A stretch of 64,000 nucleotides of DNA from Bacteroidota bacterium. Lineage in GTDB: Bacteria; Bacteroidota; Rhodothermia; Balneolales; HLUCCA01. The position numbers and the translations under genes are program-made. Positions within the stretch are counted from its first letter, which is position 1; each line of letters opens with the position of its first letter. Under the pieces are notes generated by a model that was not told where the DNA came from, did no database searches, and saw only the letters and a list, made by a program, of their open reading frames with translations. Below, in pieces: positions 26,627-35,954 of the stretch. The stretch lies in the NCBI GenBank assembly GCA_020832235.1, contig JAFIEZ010000007.1:469216-533215 (forward strand), written 5' to 3'.

Positions 26627-29600
26627 ATGAACAAAATTTCGCTGTATTTACCGGTTATTTTAGCCCTATTTATCGGGTTATCAACTGTCAAGACGGTAGA
26701 AGCTCAATATTTTGCATTCGGCAAAAACCGGGTTCAGTATACCCAGTTTGATTGGCGGTTTATTCAGTCTGATCATTTTGATGTGTATTATTATGACGCT
26801 CAAAACTACTATCTGGCTGAGTTTACGGCATTTTCTCTGGAAGCAGCCTATGCGCAGTTACGACGTGACTTTCGCCATGAAATCACAGATCGTATTCAGG
26901 TAATCATATACGCCTCCCACAGCGAATTCTCTGAAACCAATACCGTTCCTCTGCCATTGGATGCGCAGGGAATAGGAGGGGTTACAGATAAATTTAAAAA
27001 TAGAATCACCATGCCATTTCAGGGTGATTATGCCGATTTTCGACGCATACTGCACCATGAACTTATCCATGCAGTAATAAATGATATGTATTATGGTGGT
27101 ACGATACAGTCCATCATACAGAATAATATTCAGCTTGTTTTTCCATTGTGGTTTGAAGAAGGGTTGGCCGAATATATGGCACTCGGCTGGGATACGAACA
27201 CCGACATGTTTATTCGCGATGCTGTAATGAATAATTATCTGCCACCAATCCCTCAGTTAAGAGGATACATGGCCTATCGGGGTGGACAGGCTATGTGGCA
27301 TTTCATTGCTGAGGAGTATGGCAGAGAGAAAATCGGTGAAATAATGCAACGGATTAAAAATACCAGATCCGTAGAGGCAGGTATGCGACAGTCCCTTGGG
27401 CTAACAATCGATGAGCTTTCTGATCGATGGCATGAGTGGCTGCGCCGTAAGTATTTCCCTGAAATTACAATACGGGAGAATCTCCGCGACATTAGTACGC
27501 CTATAACACGCAGAGAGATGGGAGGATCGTTCAATACCTCTCCTGCAATCTCACCCTTGGGTGATCGTATTGCCCTAATAACCAATCGCCGAGGCTTCTT
27601 TGATGTGGTGGTTATAAATTCTCTAGATGGAAGAATTCTAAAGACGCTCATCAGGGGCGAAGATAACGTTAACTTTGAAGAGTTGAATATCCTTCGTCCA
27701 AACCTTTCTTGGTCGCCTGACGGACAGAATATCGTGCTTTCAACCAGGTCTGGTGGACAAAACGACATCACAATTGTTAATTATCAGACAGAGGACGTAC
27801 GAAAAATACAGTTTCCAGATTTAAACGGTATCGGATCAGTAGCATGGTCGCCCGACGGAACTAAAATTGCTTTTGACGGAAATCAAGGACCGCTATCCGA
27901 TATTTATGTTTTTGATTTGGAAACCGAAGAGCTATTTAACATAACCTCCGACATTTTTAGTGATCGGGAGCCTGCATGGGGGGCAGAATCCGAATTTATT
28001 TATTTTGTTTCTGATAGAGGTGCGCAAACGCGAGTCAACACGGTGGGTAAAGAATTTAACATGCTGTTAAACCCATCACTCAAGCAAACTGATATATACA
28101 GAATTCGCCTCGGAGATACCAGAGCGGAAAGGCTTACCCGTAGTGAAGGCTGGTCTGAAATGCGGCCTCAAGTCACGCGAGATAACAAAATGTTTTTTAT
28201 CTCAGACCAGAATGGAATTCCTAATGTCTATGTAATGGAACTGGAAACCCGTAGGAGTAGACCGGTTACCGACCTGCTATCGGGCGTTATGCAAATGTCT
28301 GTTAGCTCCGATGGAAATCGAATTGCTGTAAACAGTATCAACAGAGGGTTTCTGGACATATTCTTGATTCAGAATCCGATGAATATGGTAAAAGAAGAGC
28401 CTCTCGTACCAAACGTATGGGCTGAAATGCGAGAGCGAGTTAGCGATTATGTAATGGTACCGGCATTGCGATACGGGCGAGAAATTGTAACAGAAGATCT
28501 GGCCCTTTTCGGACGCGGTGATGACGATCAGATGACTTTGCGATCGGTTGCTTCAATAATTGATATGCAACGTGAACCCGAGCCGGAACCCGAGCCGGAA
28601 CCAATTACCGAAACTACACGCATTGATTTTAGAAACTATTTGTTTGCTGACGTCCGCGACCCGGAAAGTGGCGAACCCATTGCGCAGGAAATCTTCGGAC
28701 TCCGTGATACTCGTACTGCCGATGGTAGATTCATTCCCAACAAATATCGTCTGACATTCTCACCTGACTTTACTTACGCCAGCGGAAATCTTGCCACAGG
28801 CTATGGTGTTTTTGCCCTCACCCAGGTGGTATTCAGCGATTTACTTGGAGATCATCAAATTGCATTCGCGTCCAACTTAGTATTCGATCTTCGTAATAGT
28901 GATTATGTAATATCTTACGGTTACTTTAAAAATCGTACCAATCTACTCCTTAATTATTTTCACACAAGCCGAAATTTTCAATCATTTGCCGGAGAAATCG
29001 TTCGTTTTCGTTACTATGGTGGTGGAATTACTTTTCAGCGACCGTTTAATAAATTTGAACGTATTGATTACGGTGCCAGTTTTATAACCCTTTCCAGGGA
29101 TTTCAGTAACATTCTTAATTCAGATCGATCAAACGATAAGGGGTACTTTTTGTATCCTGAGGTGACCTACACCAGAGATGTAACACGTCCCGGGTTCCTG
29201 ACACCATCAGGGGGCAGGCGCATGGCCGTTGGCATATCGGGTAGTCCACCAATTACAAATGATGTCCTTCATTTTGCATCCCTCAGCGGTGATATAAGAC
29301 AGTATATTGGTTTTGGCGGTGGATGGTATAGTCTTGCATTCAGAGCATCGGGAGCAGCCTCTGTTGGGCGCGACGCCCAAAACTACTACCTGGGTGGAAT
29401 CGACAATTGGATAAATTACGCCTGGGCTGATGGGAACCTGCCAATAGACCGTTTAGAGGATATCTTTTTTACAATTCCTGCAACACCAATGAGAGGGCAT
29501 CTATTTAACACAATAGTTGGTGATAAATTTGCTTTATTCAATGCTGAGTTCCGATATCCGCTCATAGCCGCGCTCTTACCAGGCCCTATTCCCATAATTC

Positions 29601-29806
29601 CTTTATACAACATGACTGGTAACGCATTTGTGGATGTTGGTACTGCCTGGCAAGGATCAGACAGACAAGATCTACTTGTTGGTGCCGGGTTTGGGTTAAG
29701 GACAATTCTACTTGGTCTCCCATTTCGGTGGGATGTGGGCTGGCCCTACGGTACTGAAGGGTGGGGTACAAGAGTGCACTATTTCAGCCTTGGTATTGAT
29801 TTCTAA
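26627..29806 (+). CDS. Secreted metalloprotease-propeller-barrel outer membrane protein
   Basis: A 1059-residue three-part protein. A signal peptide (MNKISLYLPVILALFIGLS, cut after VEAQ) leads to a gluzincin-like peptidase region with HELIH at 144-148 and WFEEGLAEY at about 175-183. TolB-type propeller repeats follow (about 300-610; LSWSPDGQNIVLS, VAWSPDGTKIAFDG). A short Glu-Pro linker (650-659) leads to a beta-barrel region of about 350 residues that ends in aromatic VHYFSLGIDF, as Omp85/BamA-like barrels do. The ATG at 26627 was chosen because the signal peptide begins there; a GTG lies 13 codons upstream. It follows rnr by 54 bases. Confidence 0.82.
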   Translation: MNKISLYLPVILALFIGLSTVKTVEAQYFAFGKNRVQYTQFDWRFIQSDHFDVYYYDAQNYYLAEFTAFSLEAAYAQLRRDFRHEITDRIQVIIYASHSEFSETNTVPLPLDAQGIGGVTDKFKNRITMPFQGDYADFRRILHHELIHAVINDMYYGGTIQSIIQNNIQLVFPLWFEEGLAEYMALGWDTNTDMFIRDAVMNNYLPPIPQLRGYMAYRGGQAMWHFIAEEYGREKIGEIMQRIKNTRSVEAGMRQSLGLTIDELSDRWHEWLRRKYFPEITIRENLRDISTPITRREMGGSFNTSPAISPLGDRIALITNRRGFFDVVVINSLDGRILKTLIRGEDNVNFEELNILRPNLSWSPDGQNIVLSTRSGGQNDITIVNYQTEDVRKIQFPDLNGIGSVAWSPDGTKIAFDGNQGPLSDIYVFDLETEELFNITSDIFSDREPAWGAESEFIYFVSDRGAQTRVNTVGKEFNMLLNPSLKQTDIYRIRLGDTRAERLTRSEGWSEMRPQVTRDNKMFFISDQNGIPNVYVMELETRRSRPVTDLLSGVMQMSVSSDGNRIAVNSINRGFLDIFLIQNPMNMVKEEPLVPNVWAEMRERVSDYVMVPALRYGREIVTEDLALFGRGDDDQMTLRSVASIIDMQREPEPEPEPEPITETTRIDFRNYLFADVRDPESGEPIAQEIFGLRDTRTADGRFIPNKYRLTFSPDFTYASGNLATGYGVFALTQVVFSDLLGDHQIAFASNLVFDLRNSDYVISYGYFKNRTNLLLNYFHTSRNFQSFAGEIVRFRYYGGGITFQRPFNKFERIDYGASFITLSRDFSNILNSDRSNDKGYFLYPEVTYTRDVTRPGFLTPSGGRRMAVGISGSPPITNDVLHFASLSGDIRQYIGFGGGWYSLAFRASGAASVGRDAQNYYLGGIDNWINYAWADGNLPIDRLEDIFFTIPATPMRGHLFNTIVGDKFALFNAEFRYPLIAALLPGPIPIIPLYNMTGNAFVDVGTAWQGSDRQDLLVGAGFGLRTILLGLPFRWDVGWPYGTEGWGTRVHYFSLGIDF
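28574..28602 (+). repeat. 12-base tandem repeat encoding a Glu-Pro linker
   Basis: GAACCCGAGCCG occurs twice in a row plus five bases of a third copy. It encodes EPEPEPEPEP between the propeller and the barrel of the surrounding gene. Such repeats can change copy number by slippage without breaking the frame. Confidence 0.85.
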
Positions 29807-29949
29807 AAAAAGCGGATCCAGTCTGTTAGTTAGGAGGCGGTTTCATGATGATTTCGTGTATAACATGACGCTTAGTTCCACACCCTGTAAAAGTAATTCA
29901 ACTGTAAGTAAACTTGAGACTTGCACCATCCATTTTGGGTGATTGTTGC

Positions 29950-31260
29950 TTAAAAACCAGTGCTGAAGAACCTGTTAACAGCAACAAGTCGATCAGCCTG
30001 AAGAGCCTGATCTCTCAAGTATACTAGCGTGTGATACTCCTGACGTGTTGACGCGAAGCTGGCATCAAGACGGGTCAAGTTTACACGGCGACCATTTGAA
30101 GTCACATACTTATAAGCGTAATTACCCTCTTTAACCACAACCTGACCCGTATACAAGCCTTCAGAAGCGCTCCATTGCATTCTGTTTTGCGGTGAAATTC
30201 CCCAATTGTTAAAGCCTCCAACTACATAAATAGCGTCGTCCGTTCTTTCTCTATCCGGTACTTCAAGCTGAAAACGTACCAGTGCATAACGTGCATCAAA
30301 TCGCCTGGATGGTGCTGTAAAGCGCACACTATTTCGGTTAGAAGGGGCAATGCCAAGATTAACTATGTCACGTTGAAGTGTAACCTGAGGGATTCTCTGT
30401 CCGTCTCTGAAATCTGTTATTTGTAAACTATATTGATCAATTTGACTCAGGTTCAGGTGCATAAACTCGAAAGTCCCAATAAATGCCTCAGATCGAGATA
30501 GATACATTCTTGCCACTCCCTGTTCAGAAAAGTCCTGCTGATCTGCCTCACGAGCTAAAGACCAGAACTGATTTTGTACAAAATAAATGCTCAAATCATT
30601 CTGTGGGAGAATGTGTGGGTCATCGTATGTGAATCGAGCGAATAATTGGTGATGACGCATATACCTGGAATCCAGATTATACAGTTCCTCATACGAGGTT
30701 GTTAAATCGCCATCGGTTGCTTCATGAACTAAAAAGGGCAATGAAAATAGGTGTTCATTGGTTTCTTGTCTGTAAACATGAAGCATGAAATTTCCGCTAA
30801 TGCGTATCCCCATTTGTTCATTGGGGAAGGTGTATTCGTAAGCATGCCATGAAGGGTTCTGAAACCTGCCAACTTGTCCACCGTGTATGAAGTCTTGCAT
30901 AAAACCTCTCAGGTATAGGTTGGGAATTACATTACTAAGTGACCAGTCACGGTTATGGTGTGTTATTTCAACGCGGAACATAGACGACTCGCGAGACAGA
31001 TCGTCGAATCGCAAAGTAAGTCGTTCACTACTGTTTAACCTGATAATGGGTGCGTTTGATTCTGAATTGCGAAATAGCTGTAAACTCCTCACATTTTCTG
31101 GTGGTAAACGTTGTCCCGGCACTGTCATAGCGTTCAACAGCTGGTGTGCCCTTTCCTGGCTAGATGAGTTTTGTGTCGCCGTACTTGATCGGCCACTGCT
31201 GCAAGACAGCGTTGCAATCAAAGTAACAGACCCCATAAATATGAGGATGATTTTAATCAC
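29950..31260 (-). CDS. DUF5103 lipoprotein (type IX secretion plug-type)
   Basis: A 436-residue lipoprotein: a signal of the form IKIILIFMGSVTLIATLSC followed by CSSG. The body begins PPENVRSLQLFRN, as in proteins now named for the plug of the type IX secretion channel. The C-terminal part resembles a CBM48/AMPK-beta-like sugar-binding fold (YVVGGFNNWG, LYTGQVVVKEGNYAYKY). The start is GTG 31260: it overlaps the dapF stop (GTGATTAA) and has GAGGGG six bases upstream. The open frame runs far into dapF but that part is not conserved. Whether a full type IX system exists here is not visible in this window. Confidence 0.8.
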   Translation of the reverse strand: MIKIILIFMGSVTLIATLSCSSGRSSTATQNSSSQERAHQLLNAMTVPGQRLPPENVRSLQLFRNSESNAPIIRLNSSERLTLRFDDLSRESSMFRVEITHHNRDWSLSNVIPNLYLRGFMQDFIHGGQVGRFQNPSWHAYEYTFPNEQMGIRISGNFMLHVYRQETNEHLFSLPFLVHEATDGDLTTSYEELYNLDSRYMRHHQLFARFTYDDPHILPQNDLSIYFVQNQFWSLAREADQQDFSEQGVARMYLSRSEAFIGTFEFMHLNLSQIDQYSLQITDFRDGQRIPQVTLQRDIVNLGIAPSNRNSVRFTAPSRRFDARYALVRFQLEVPDRERTDDAIYVVGGFNNWGISPQNRMQWSASEGLYTGQVVVKEGNYAYKYVTSNGRRVNLTRLDASFASTRQEYHTLVYLRDQALQADRLVAVNRFFSTGF

Positions 31261-32062
31261 GGAATATCCCCTCAAAGACAATTTCGGCAGGTCCTTCAAG
31301 TATGATGTTTGAGTACAAACCTGTGTGAACATCAAAATGAACGCGCAGATTTCCCCCCGGATTCTGAACGTTAAATGTGTAATTACCCTGGTTGAAAAAA
31401 CGAGAATGATGCGTGGCAATACCAGCGGCTAATGCACCTGTTCCACAGGCCAGTGTGAGATCTTCTACACCTCGCTCGTATGTTTTTAACATGAGTAATT
31501 CTGAGTCATCTGAAAGTAGAAAATTCACGTTGGTCCCATTACTACCAAAACGCTTGTCGTTTCGAAGTTGTCTGCCAATTGACCGTAGGAGATCATCGTT
31601 AGTGAAGGTTTCTGACGGGGTTGGGACCACTATGTGTTCAGTACCGGTATACAACACGTAAATTATACCAAATGTATCATCCAATTCGTATTTGACGACT
31701 GGTTCACAAGGAAAACTGAGTTGAACACTGCAATCAGAAACTCTTGCATTGTACACTTGACCATGCACTGAAAATGCATGTTTTTCTGCAACACCCAACT
31801 GAACAGCGAGTTTTGCAATACACCTGCCGCCGTTTCCGCACATACCAGCGTCTGAACCGTCTGCATTTCGGTATATCATCGTGTAATCAGTTTCTGGCAG
31901 TTCTCTAGGGAATAAAGCCATCACCCCATCAGCACCAATACCAAATCGTCGGTCACAGAGTTTTGGAGTCATTGCAATTAACTTTTCTAATGAGAAGTTG
32001 TCTTCTCGGCAATCAAGGACCACAAAGTCGTTACCTGCTCCCTGTAATTTATAGAAATGCAT
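31253..32062 (-). CDS. dapF: Diaminopimelate epimerase
   Basis: Interconverts LL- and meso-diaminopimelate for lysine and peptidoglycan synthesis. The two-base mechanism cysteines are Cys75 in MCGNGGRC and Cys206 in LACGTGALAAG; GAGNDFVVLD opens the protein. Length 269 is normal. It is two bases downstream of holB and overlaps the DUF5103 start, inside a minus-strand operon. Confidence 0.96.
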   Translation of the reverse strand: MHFYKLQGAGNDFVVLDCREDNFSLEKLIAMTPKLCDRRFGIGADGVMALFPRELPETDYTMIYRNADGSDAGMCGNGGRCIAKLAVQLGVAEKHAFSVHGQVYNARVSDCSVQLSFPCEPVVKYELDDTFGIIYVLYTGTEHIVVPTPSETFTNDDLLRSIGRQLRNDKRFGSNGTNVNFLLSDDSELLMLKTYERGVEDLTLACGTGALAAGIATHHSRFFNQGNYTFNVQNPGGNLRVHFDVHTGLYSNIILEGPAEIVFEGIFRD

Positions 32063-32064
32063 AC

Positions 32065-33249
32065 CTATAGATTAGTAACGGCGGGAAAGTGCTGCCAAGA
32101 CTCGTCGTCTGGAATGGGGGTATTCAAGCCGCGCATCAAATATCCGAATCGCATCGCCATAACTGTGTAAATTAGTTTGGGTTGAATATTCTGATATACC
32201 ATCGGCCTGAAACTGTTGACGGTGGCAATCATTGCTTCAATTCTGGCATTTTTTAAAGAGGAAGTAAACTTTTTGATGATATCAACCTGATCTGCATTGG
32301 TGAGTAACCTCTCATCTTGAGTATCCATATAGACTGCTAGATCCCTCAAGAATACTTCAATCATATTTAGAAGGGCGATATTACCTTCGTTGCGTAATTC
32401 GCTACCCCATTTTGCGGCCAGTGTACTGATTTCAGTTGCATCGTGGGTGTATGACATTCTCAGAAAGTGAATAATTTCTTTCCTGTTTTCTCGCAGTGTT
32501 TTAGCATCATAAAATCTGGTTGAAGCATAATTCCCACCAGACACACGGGCCAGATACTCAGCATCATTACGTTCAAGTCCGTCACGTTCTACCAACGCCT
32601 CAAACATCTGATCATTCGCAATGCTGCTACATCGTAAAATCTGACACCGGGATACTATGGTTGGAAGCAAGGAATTAAAGGTGTCGGTTGTGAGAATAAA
32701 CATCAAGTTTTCTCCGGGTTCTTCCAGCGTTTTCAGAAATGCATTGGCAATATTGGGAGGCATTTTCTCGATATTGCTGATTATTACAATGTTTCTCCTA
32801 CCCTCATTGGGTTTTAGCATCATCTTTGGACGAATTTCATCACGAAAATACTCCTTGTAATAGAAGGCGTTTCTGCTTTTACCTTCGAATGAACCGTCAA
32901 GTGAAGGTCTGCTTCCAAAATCTACCATGGCATATGGATCTTCAGCCAACAACTGAATACGACCAGAGAACTCCTCATAAGGTGCAGATTTCGGCAAAGG
33001 AATAAACACGTGTATATCGGGATGTACAAACCAGCTGCTTTTTTCGGAAACTCTTAACTCTCCTAAAGCGGATAAGTTTTCTACGCCATTTATCGCTTCC
33101 GCAAATGCGAGTGCAAGCGCCTTTTTCCCTACTCCCACTGGACCAGCAAGGAGGTATGCATGGCCGAGTCGGCCAGACTCTACAATTCGCGAAATTTCTG
33201 CTCGTACCTTTTCTTGGCCAATAATTTTATTTGATCCTACATCAATCAT
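32065..33249 (-). CDS. holB: DNA polymerase III delta'-like clamp-loader subunit
   Basis: An AAA+ clamp-loader protein of 394 residues. The P-loop is GPVGVGKKALAL (GKK rather than GKT/S), VIISNIEKMPPNIANAFLKTLEEP covers the sensor region, and the SRC motif is SRCQILRC. The four-cysteine zinc module of E. coli delta' is not present; a polar segment of about 80 residues lies there instead. The altered P-loop suggests weak or no ATP hydrolysis, as in other delta' subunits. It sits between ccmB and dapF with short gaps. Confidence 0.88.
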   Translation of the reverse strand: MIDVGSNKIIGQEKVRAEISRIVESGRLGHAYLLAGPVGVGKKALALAFAEAINGVENLSALGELRVSEKSSWFVHPDIHVFIPLPKSAPYEEFSGRIQLLAEDPYAMVDFGSRPSLDGSFEGKSRNAFYYKEYFRDEIRPKMMLKPNEGRRNIVIISNIEKMPPNIANAFLKTLEEPGENLMFILTTDTFNSLLPTIVSRCQILRCSSIANDQMFEALVERDGLERNDAEYLARVSGGNYASTRFYDAKTLRENRKEIIHFLRMSYTHDATEISTLAAKWGSELRNEGNIALLNMIEVFLRDLAVYMDTQDERLLTNADQVDIIKKFTSSLKNARIEAMIATVNSFRPMVYQNIQPKLIYTVMAMRFGYLMRGLNTPIPDDESWQHFPAVTNL

Positions 33250-33270
33250 AGTATGGATTTCTTTAAATGA

Positions 33271-33939
33271 TTAGTCATCCCACACAAAGTCGAATAACAA
33301 AGATCCCGCCGTTACCGTTGCCCCAGCGTATCCTATCAATGCCATTATATCGTTAATCGAAAATGCATCTAGATCACCATAAAATCCAGCATATGTTGTA
33401 TTAGCAAGGATTAAAATCAGCGGCATTAATAAAGGAATACTCAATACCGAAAATATCGCACCACGTTGAGCACTTTGCGCAACCAAAGCTGCCAGAAGGG
33501 TTGAGACAGAAGCAAGTCCCAGAGATCCAAAAATCAAGGATATTAAAAGAGTTGCAGGTTGTGTCACTACGATTCCCATTAGGAACAAGTAAAGCGCAAG
33601 TGTAAACAGTGATACAGCCAGTGTAAAAACATAATTATAAAGAAGTTTACCTGTATAAACCGGAGGAGCGGGGAGGTTGAGCCGGAGCAAGTCAAATGTA
33701 CCTTGATCTGTTTCCGAAACAAAAGAACGTGGCAGTGCGGCCATTGAGGCAAATAAGATAATAATCCAGATCAGTCCGCTTCGGGCATCTTGTTGCAGGT
33801 CGTCTGCTTTTAATGCAAACAGAACAACCATAAGCGATGCCAATACGAAAGCCAGGATTGTATTTATGCCGTATCTTGACCTGACTTCAATACGTAGGTC
33901 TTTAATAAATACCTGATAGCTTTGCGTGAGAAATTGCAT
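33271..33939 (-). CDS. ccmB: Cytochrome c biogenesis ABC permease CcmB
   Basis: A 222-residue inner-membrane protein with about six helices and the CcmB features DLRIEVRSRYGINT at the N-terminus, LPRSFVSETDQGTFDLLRL in the first loop and VLSIPLLMPLILIL near the end. With CcmA it forms the ABC part of the system I heme path. I start at ATG 33939; a TTG two codons upstream is less likely. No ccmA, ccmC, ccmE or ccmF is in the window. It heads the ccmB-holB-dapF-DUF5103 run. Confidence 0.9.
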   Translation of the reverse strand: MQFLTQSYQVFIKDLRIEVRSRYGINTILAFVLASLMVVLFALKADDLQQDARSGLIWIIILFASMAALPRSFVSETDQGTFDLLRLNLPAPPVYTGKLLYNYVFTLAVSLFTLALYLFLMGIVVTQPATLLISLIFGSLGLASVSTLLAALVAQSAQRGAIFSVLSIPLLMPLILILANTTYAGFYGDLDAFSINDIMALIGYAGATVTAGSLLFDFVWDD

Positions 33940-34063
33940 TTTCAAAGGTACAAAAAAATAGGTTGAAGGTGCACAAATGCAATCATTATCTGTTTTATTC
34001 CAGTTGTTAGATGGAAATTAAGATTGGTATATTTAGCTAATTCAATTACTAAATATATTTTTG

Positions 34064-34519
34064 ATGAAAATCTCAGATCTACTAAACGAAAACAATACCA
34101 TTGCAGACCTTTCCGCTGCAACTAAAGAAGAAGCTATTACAAAGTTAGTTGCTACTATGGAACTATCAGCTGGCAAAGAGCTTACAGAAACCTCCCTGGC
34201 AGCAGTTCTTGAGCGCGAAGCTGTGATGAGTACCGGTGTTGGAAAAGGGTTGGCAATACCCCATGGAAGGGTTAAAGGAGTCGAAGAAAACTACGTGGCA
34301 TTTGGAAGGTTAACGTCATCAATCGAGTATGGCTCTATCGATCAAATGCCTGTAACCATGATTTTTCTTTTGATAGGTCCCGAGTCTCAGAGCAGTCAGC
34401 ACATCAAGCTGTTAAGTCGAATATCGAAATTGATGAATAACGACGAGTTTCGTGAAAGAGTGAACAGCTGCTCAAGTTCAACAGAAATTATTGCAGCATT
34501 TCAGCAGGAAGAAGCCTGA
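34064..34519 (+). CDS. PTS EIIA type-2 domain protein (PtsN-like)
   Basis: A free-standing EIIA of 151 residues like the nitrogen-PTS regulator PtsN. The phosphorylatable His67 is in GLAIPHGRVKGV and the C-terminal half has MIFLLIGPESQSSQHIKLLSRISKL. PtsN-type proteins regulate potassium transport, nitrogen metabolism and stress in response to their phosphorylation state; targets here are unknown. The start is ATG 34064, one codon after a TTG. A terminator separates it from the next gene, and an antiporter with a related EIIA-like tail lies 2.4 kb away. Confidence 0.9.
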   Translation: MKISDLLNENNTIADLSAATKEEAITKLVATMELSAGKELTETSLAAVLEREAVMSTGVGKGLAIPHGRVKGVEENYVAFGRLTSSIEYGSIDQMPVTMIFLLIGPESQSSQHIKLLSRISKLMNNDEFRERVNSCSSSTEIIAAFQQEEA

Positions 34520-34531
34520 TTTTTTAAATAG

Positions 34532-34554
34532 ACCCCGTTACTGCGGGGTTTTTT
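34532..34554 (+). terminator. Rho-independent terminator after the PtsN-like gene
   Basis: ACCCCG pairs with CGGGGT around a six-base loop, followed by a T-run. It lies between the EIIA gene and the sigma-54 regulator, which therefore probably has its own promoter or relies on read-through. Confidence 0.88.
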
Positions 34555-34571
34555 ATTTGTCTGCCCCATTG

Positions 34572-35954
34572 ATGAAAACAACAGCACGCATATTATTAAC
34601 CGACGACGAGTCTGGGATTCGACGTGCGTTACGCGAAATTCTGGAGTTTGAAGGCTATGAGGTTTTGGAAACCTCGTCGGGGGAAGAAGCTTTAACACTG
34701 CTGGAGCAAAGAACTATTGATCTGATGTTTCTGGATGTAAAAATGCAGGGCATAGATGGCTTGGAGGTGTTACAGCAATTACGTGCTAAAGGTTATTCGT
34801 TTCCCGTAATTATGTTAACCGGTCATGGGAATATAGATACAGCCGTTCAGTCAACACGGCTGGGAGCGTTTGATTTCCTGCAAAAGCCACCCGATCTGAA
34901 CAGATTGCTCATATCTGTGAGAAATGCGTTGGAGCGGAACAGTCTGTATAAAGAAAATCGCTCAATGAGGCGTCGCATTAGCAACGTTTCTGAAATTTTG
35001 GGTAATAGTAAAGCCATAAACCACATCCGAGAGACGATTAAACGGGTTGCACCAACCGATGCCCGTGTTTTAATCACCGGCGAGAATGGAACGGGGAAGG
35101 AGCTGGTGGCACGCTGGTTACATGAGCTCAGTAAAAGAACCGATAAACCCTTGGTAGAAGTGAACTGTGCTGCAATTCCAGCAGAATTACTTGAAAGTGA
35201 GCTATTTGGCCACGAAAAGGGATCATTCACCGGAGCCGTCCGTCAACGAATAGGGAAATTTGAACAGGCGCATGGGGGTACCTTATTTCTCGACGAAATT
35301 GGGGATATGCCCTTATCTTCTCAGGCTAAAGTGTTAAGGGCCTTACAGGAAGGGCAGATAAACAGAGTAGGTGGAACATCCTCTATACAAGTAGACGTTA
35401 GAGTTATTGCCGCTACCAATAAGAACCTCGCTGAAGAAATTAAACAAGATCGCTTCAGAGAAGATTTGTTTCACAGACTTAATGTAATTCCTGTTCATGT
35501 TCCTCCATTACGTGAAAGAGCAGACGACATACCTGTTCTTGCAGAAGCTTTTCTGGAGCAATTGGCTGCTAAAGACATTATTTTTGCGGATAAATCGCTA
35601 AATGAGGCAGCTATCATAAAATTACAGAAATTGCCATGGACCGGGAACGTACGAGAATTGCATAATGTAATTGAGCGGTTAGGTATTTTAACTCAGACGA
35701 GCGAAATTGATGAGCATTCTATAGACCTTTTGGTTATGCCCGCCGGACGTAAGGAAGTTGACCATGCAGACCCTCTGAATGAAATGATACACTCGTGCTC
35801 CAGTTTCCACGATTTTAAAGAGGCAGCGGAACGGGCCTATTTAGTTAGTATGCTTAATAAAAACGATTGGAATATCTCGAATACAGCTGATCACATTGGC
35901 ATACAACGGAGCCACATGTACAATAAGATGAAAAAATATCATATAGAACGATGA
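34572..35954 (+). CDS. NtrX-like sigma-54-dependent response regulator
   Basis: A 460-residue NtrC-family activator. The receiver domain (1-115) has the acidic pair Asp11-Asp12, phosphoacceptor Asp55 in LDVKMQG, and the KPP lysine. The AAA+ domain has Walker A GENGTGKE, the sigma-54 loop GSFTGA (GAFTGA in NtrC) and Walker B GGTLFLDEIGD. A Fis-type helix-turn-helix ends the protein (IGIQRSHMYNKMKKY). ATG 34572 begins just before the receiver motif. No histidine kinase is adjacent. Its stop overlaps the folD start (ATGA). Confidence 0.92.
   Translation: MKTTARILLTDDESGIRRALREILEFEGYEVLETSSGEEALTLLEQRTIDLMFLDVKMQGIDGLEVLQQLRAKGYSFPVIMLTGHGNIDTAVQSTRLGAFDFLQKPPDLNRLLISVRNALERNSLYKENRSMRRRISNVSEILGNSKAINHIRETIKRVAPTDARVLITGENGTGKELVARWLHELSKRTDKPLVEVNCAAIPAELLESELFGHEKGSFTGAVRQRIGKFEQAHGGTLFLDEIGDMPLSSQAKVLRALQEGQINRVGGTSSIQVDVRVIAATNKNLAEEIKQDRFREDLFHRLNVIPVHVPPLRERADDIPVLAEAFLEQLAAKDIIFADKSLNEAAIIKLQKLPWTGNVRELHNVIERLGILTQTSEIDEHSIDLLVMPAGRKEVDHADPLNEMIHSCSSFHDFKEAAERAYLVSMLNKNDWNISNTADHIGIQRSHMYNKMKKYHIER

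Noticed and set aside
31261..31419. 53 extra residues at the N-terminus of the DUF5103 protein
   Set aside because: They overlap dapF in another frame; the GTG at 31260 has a strong ribosome site and starts a proper lipoprotein signal.
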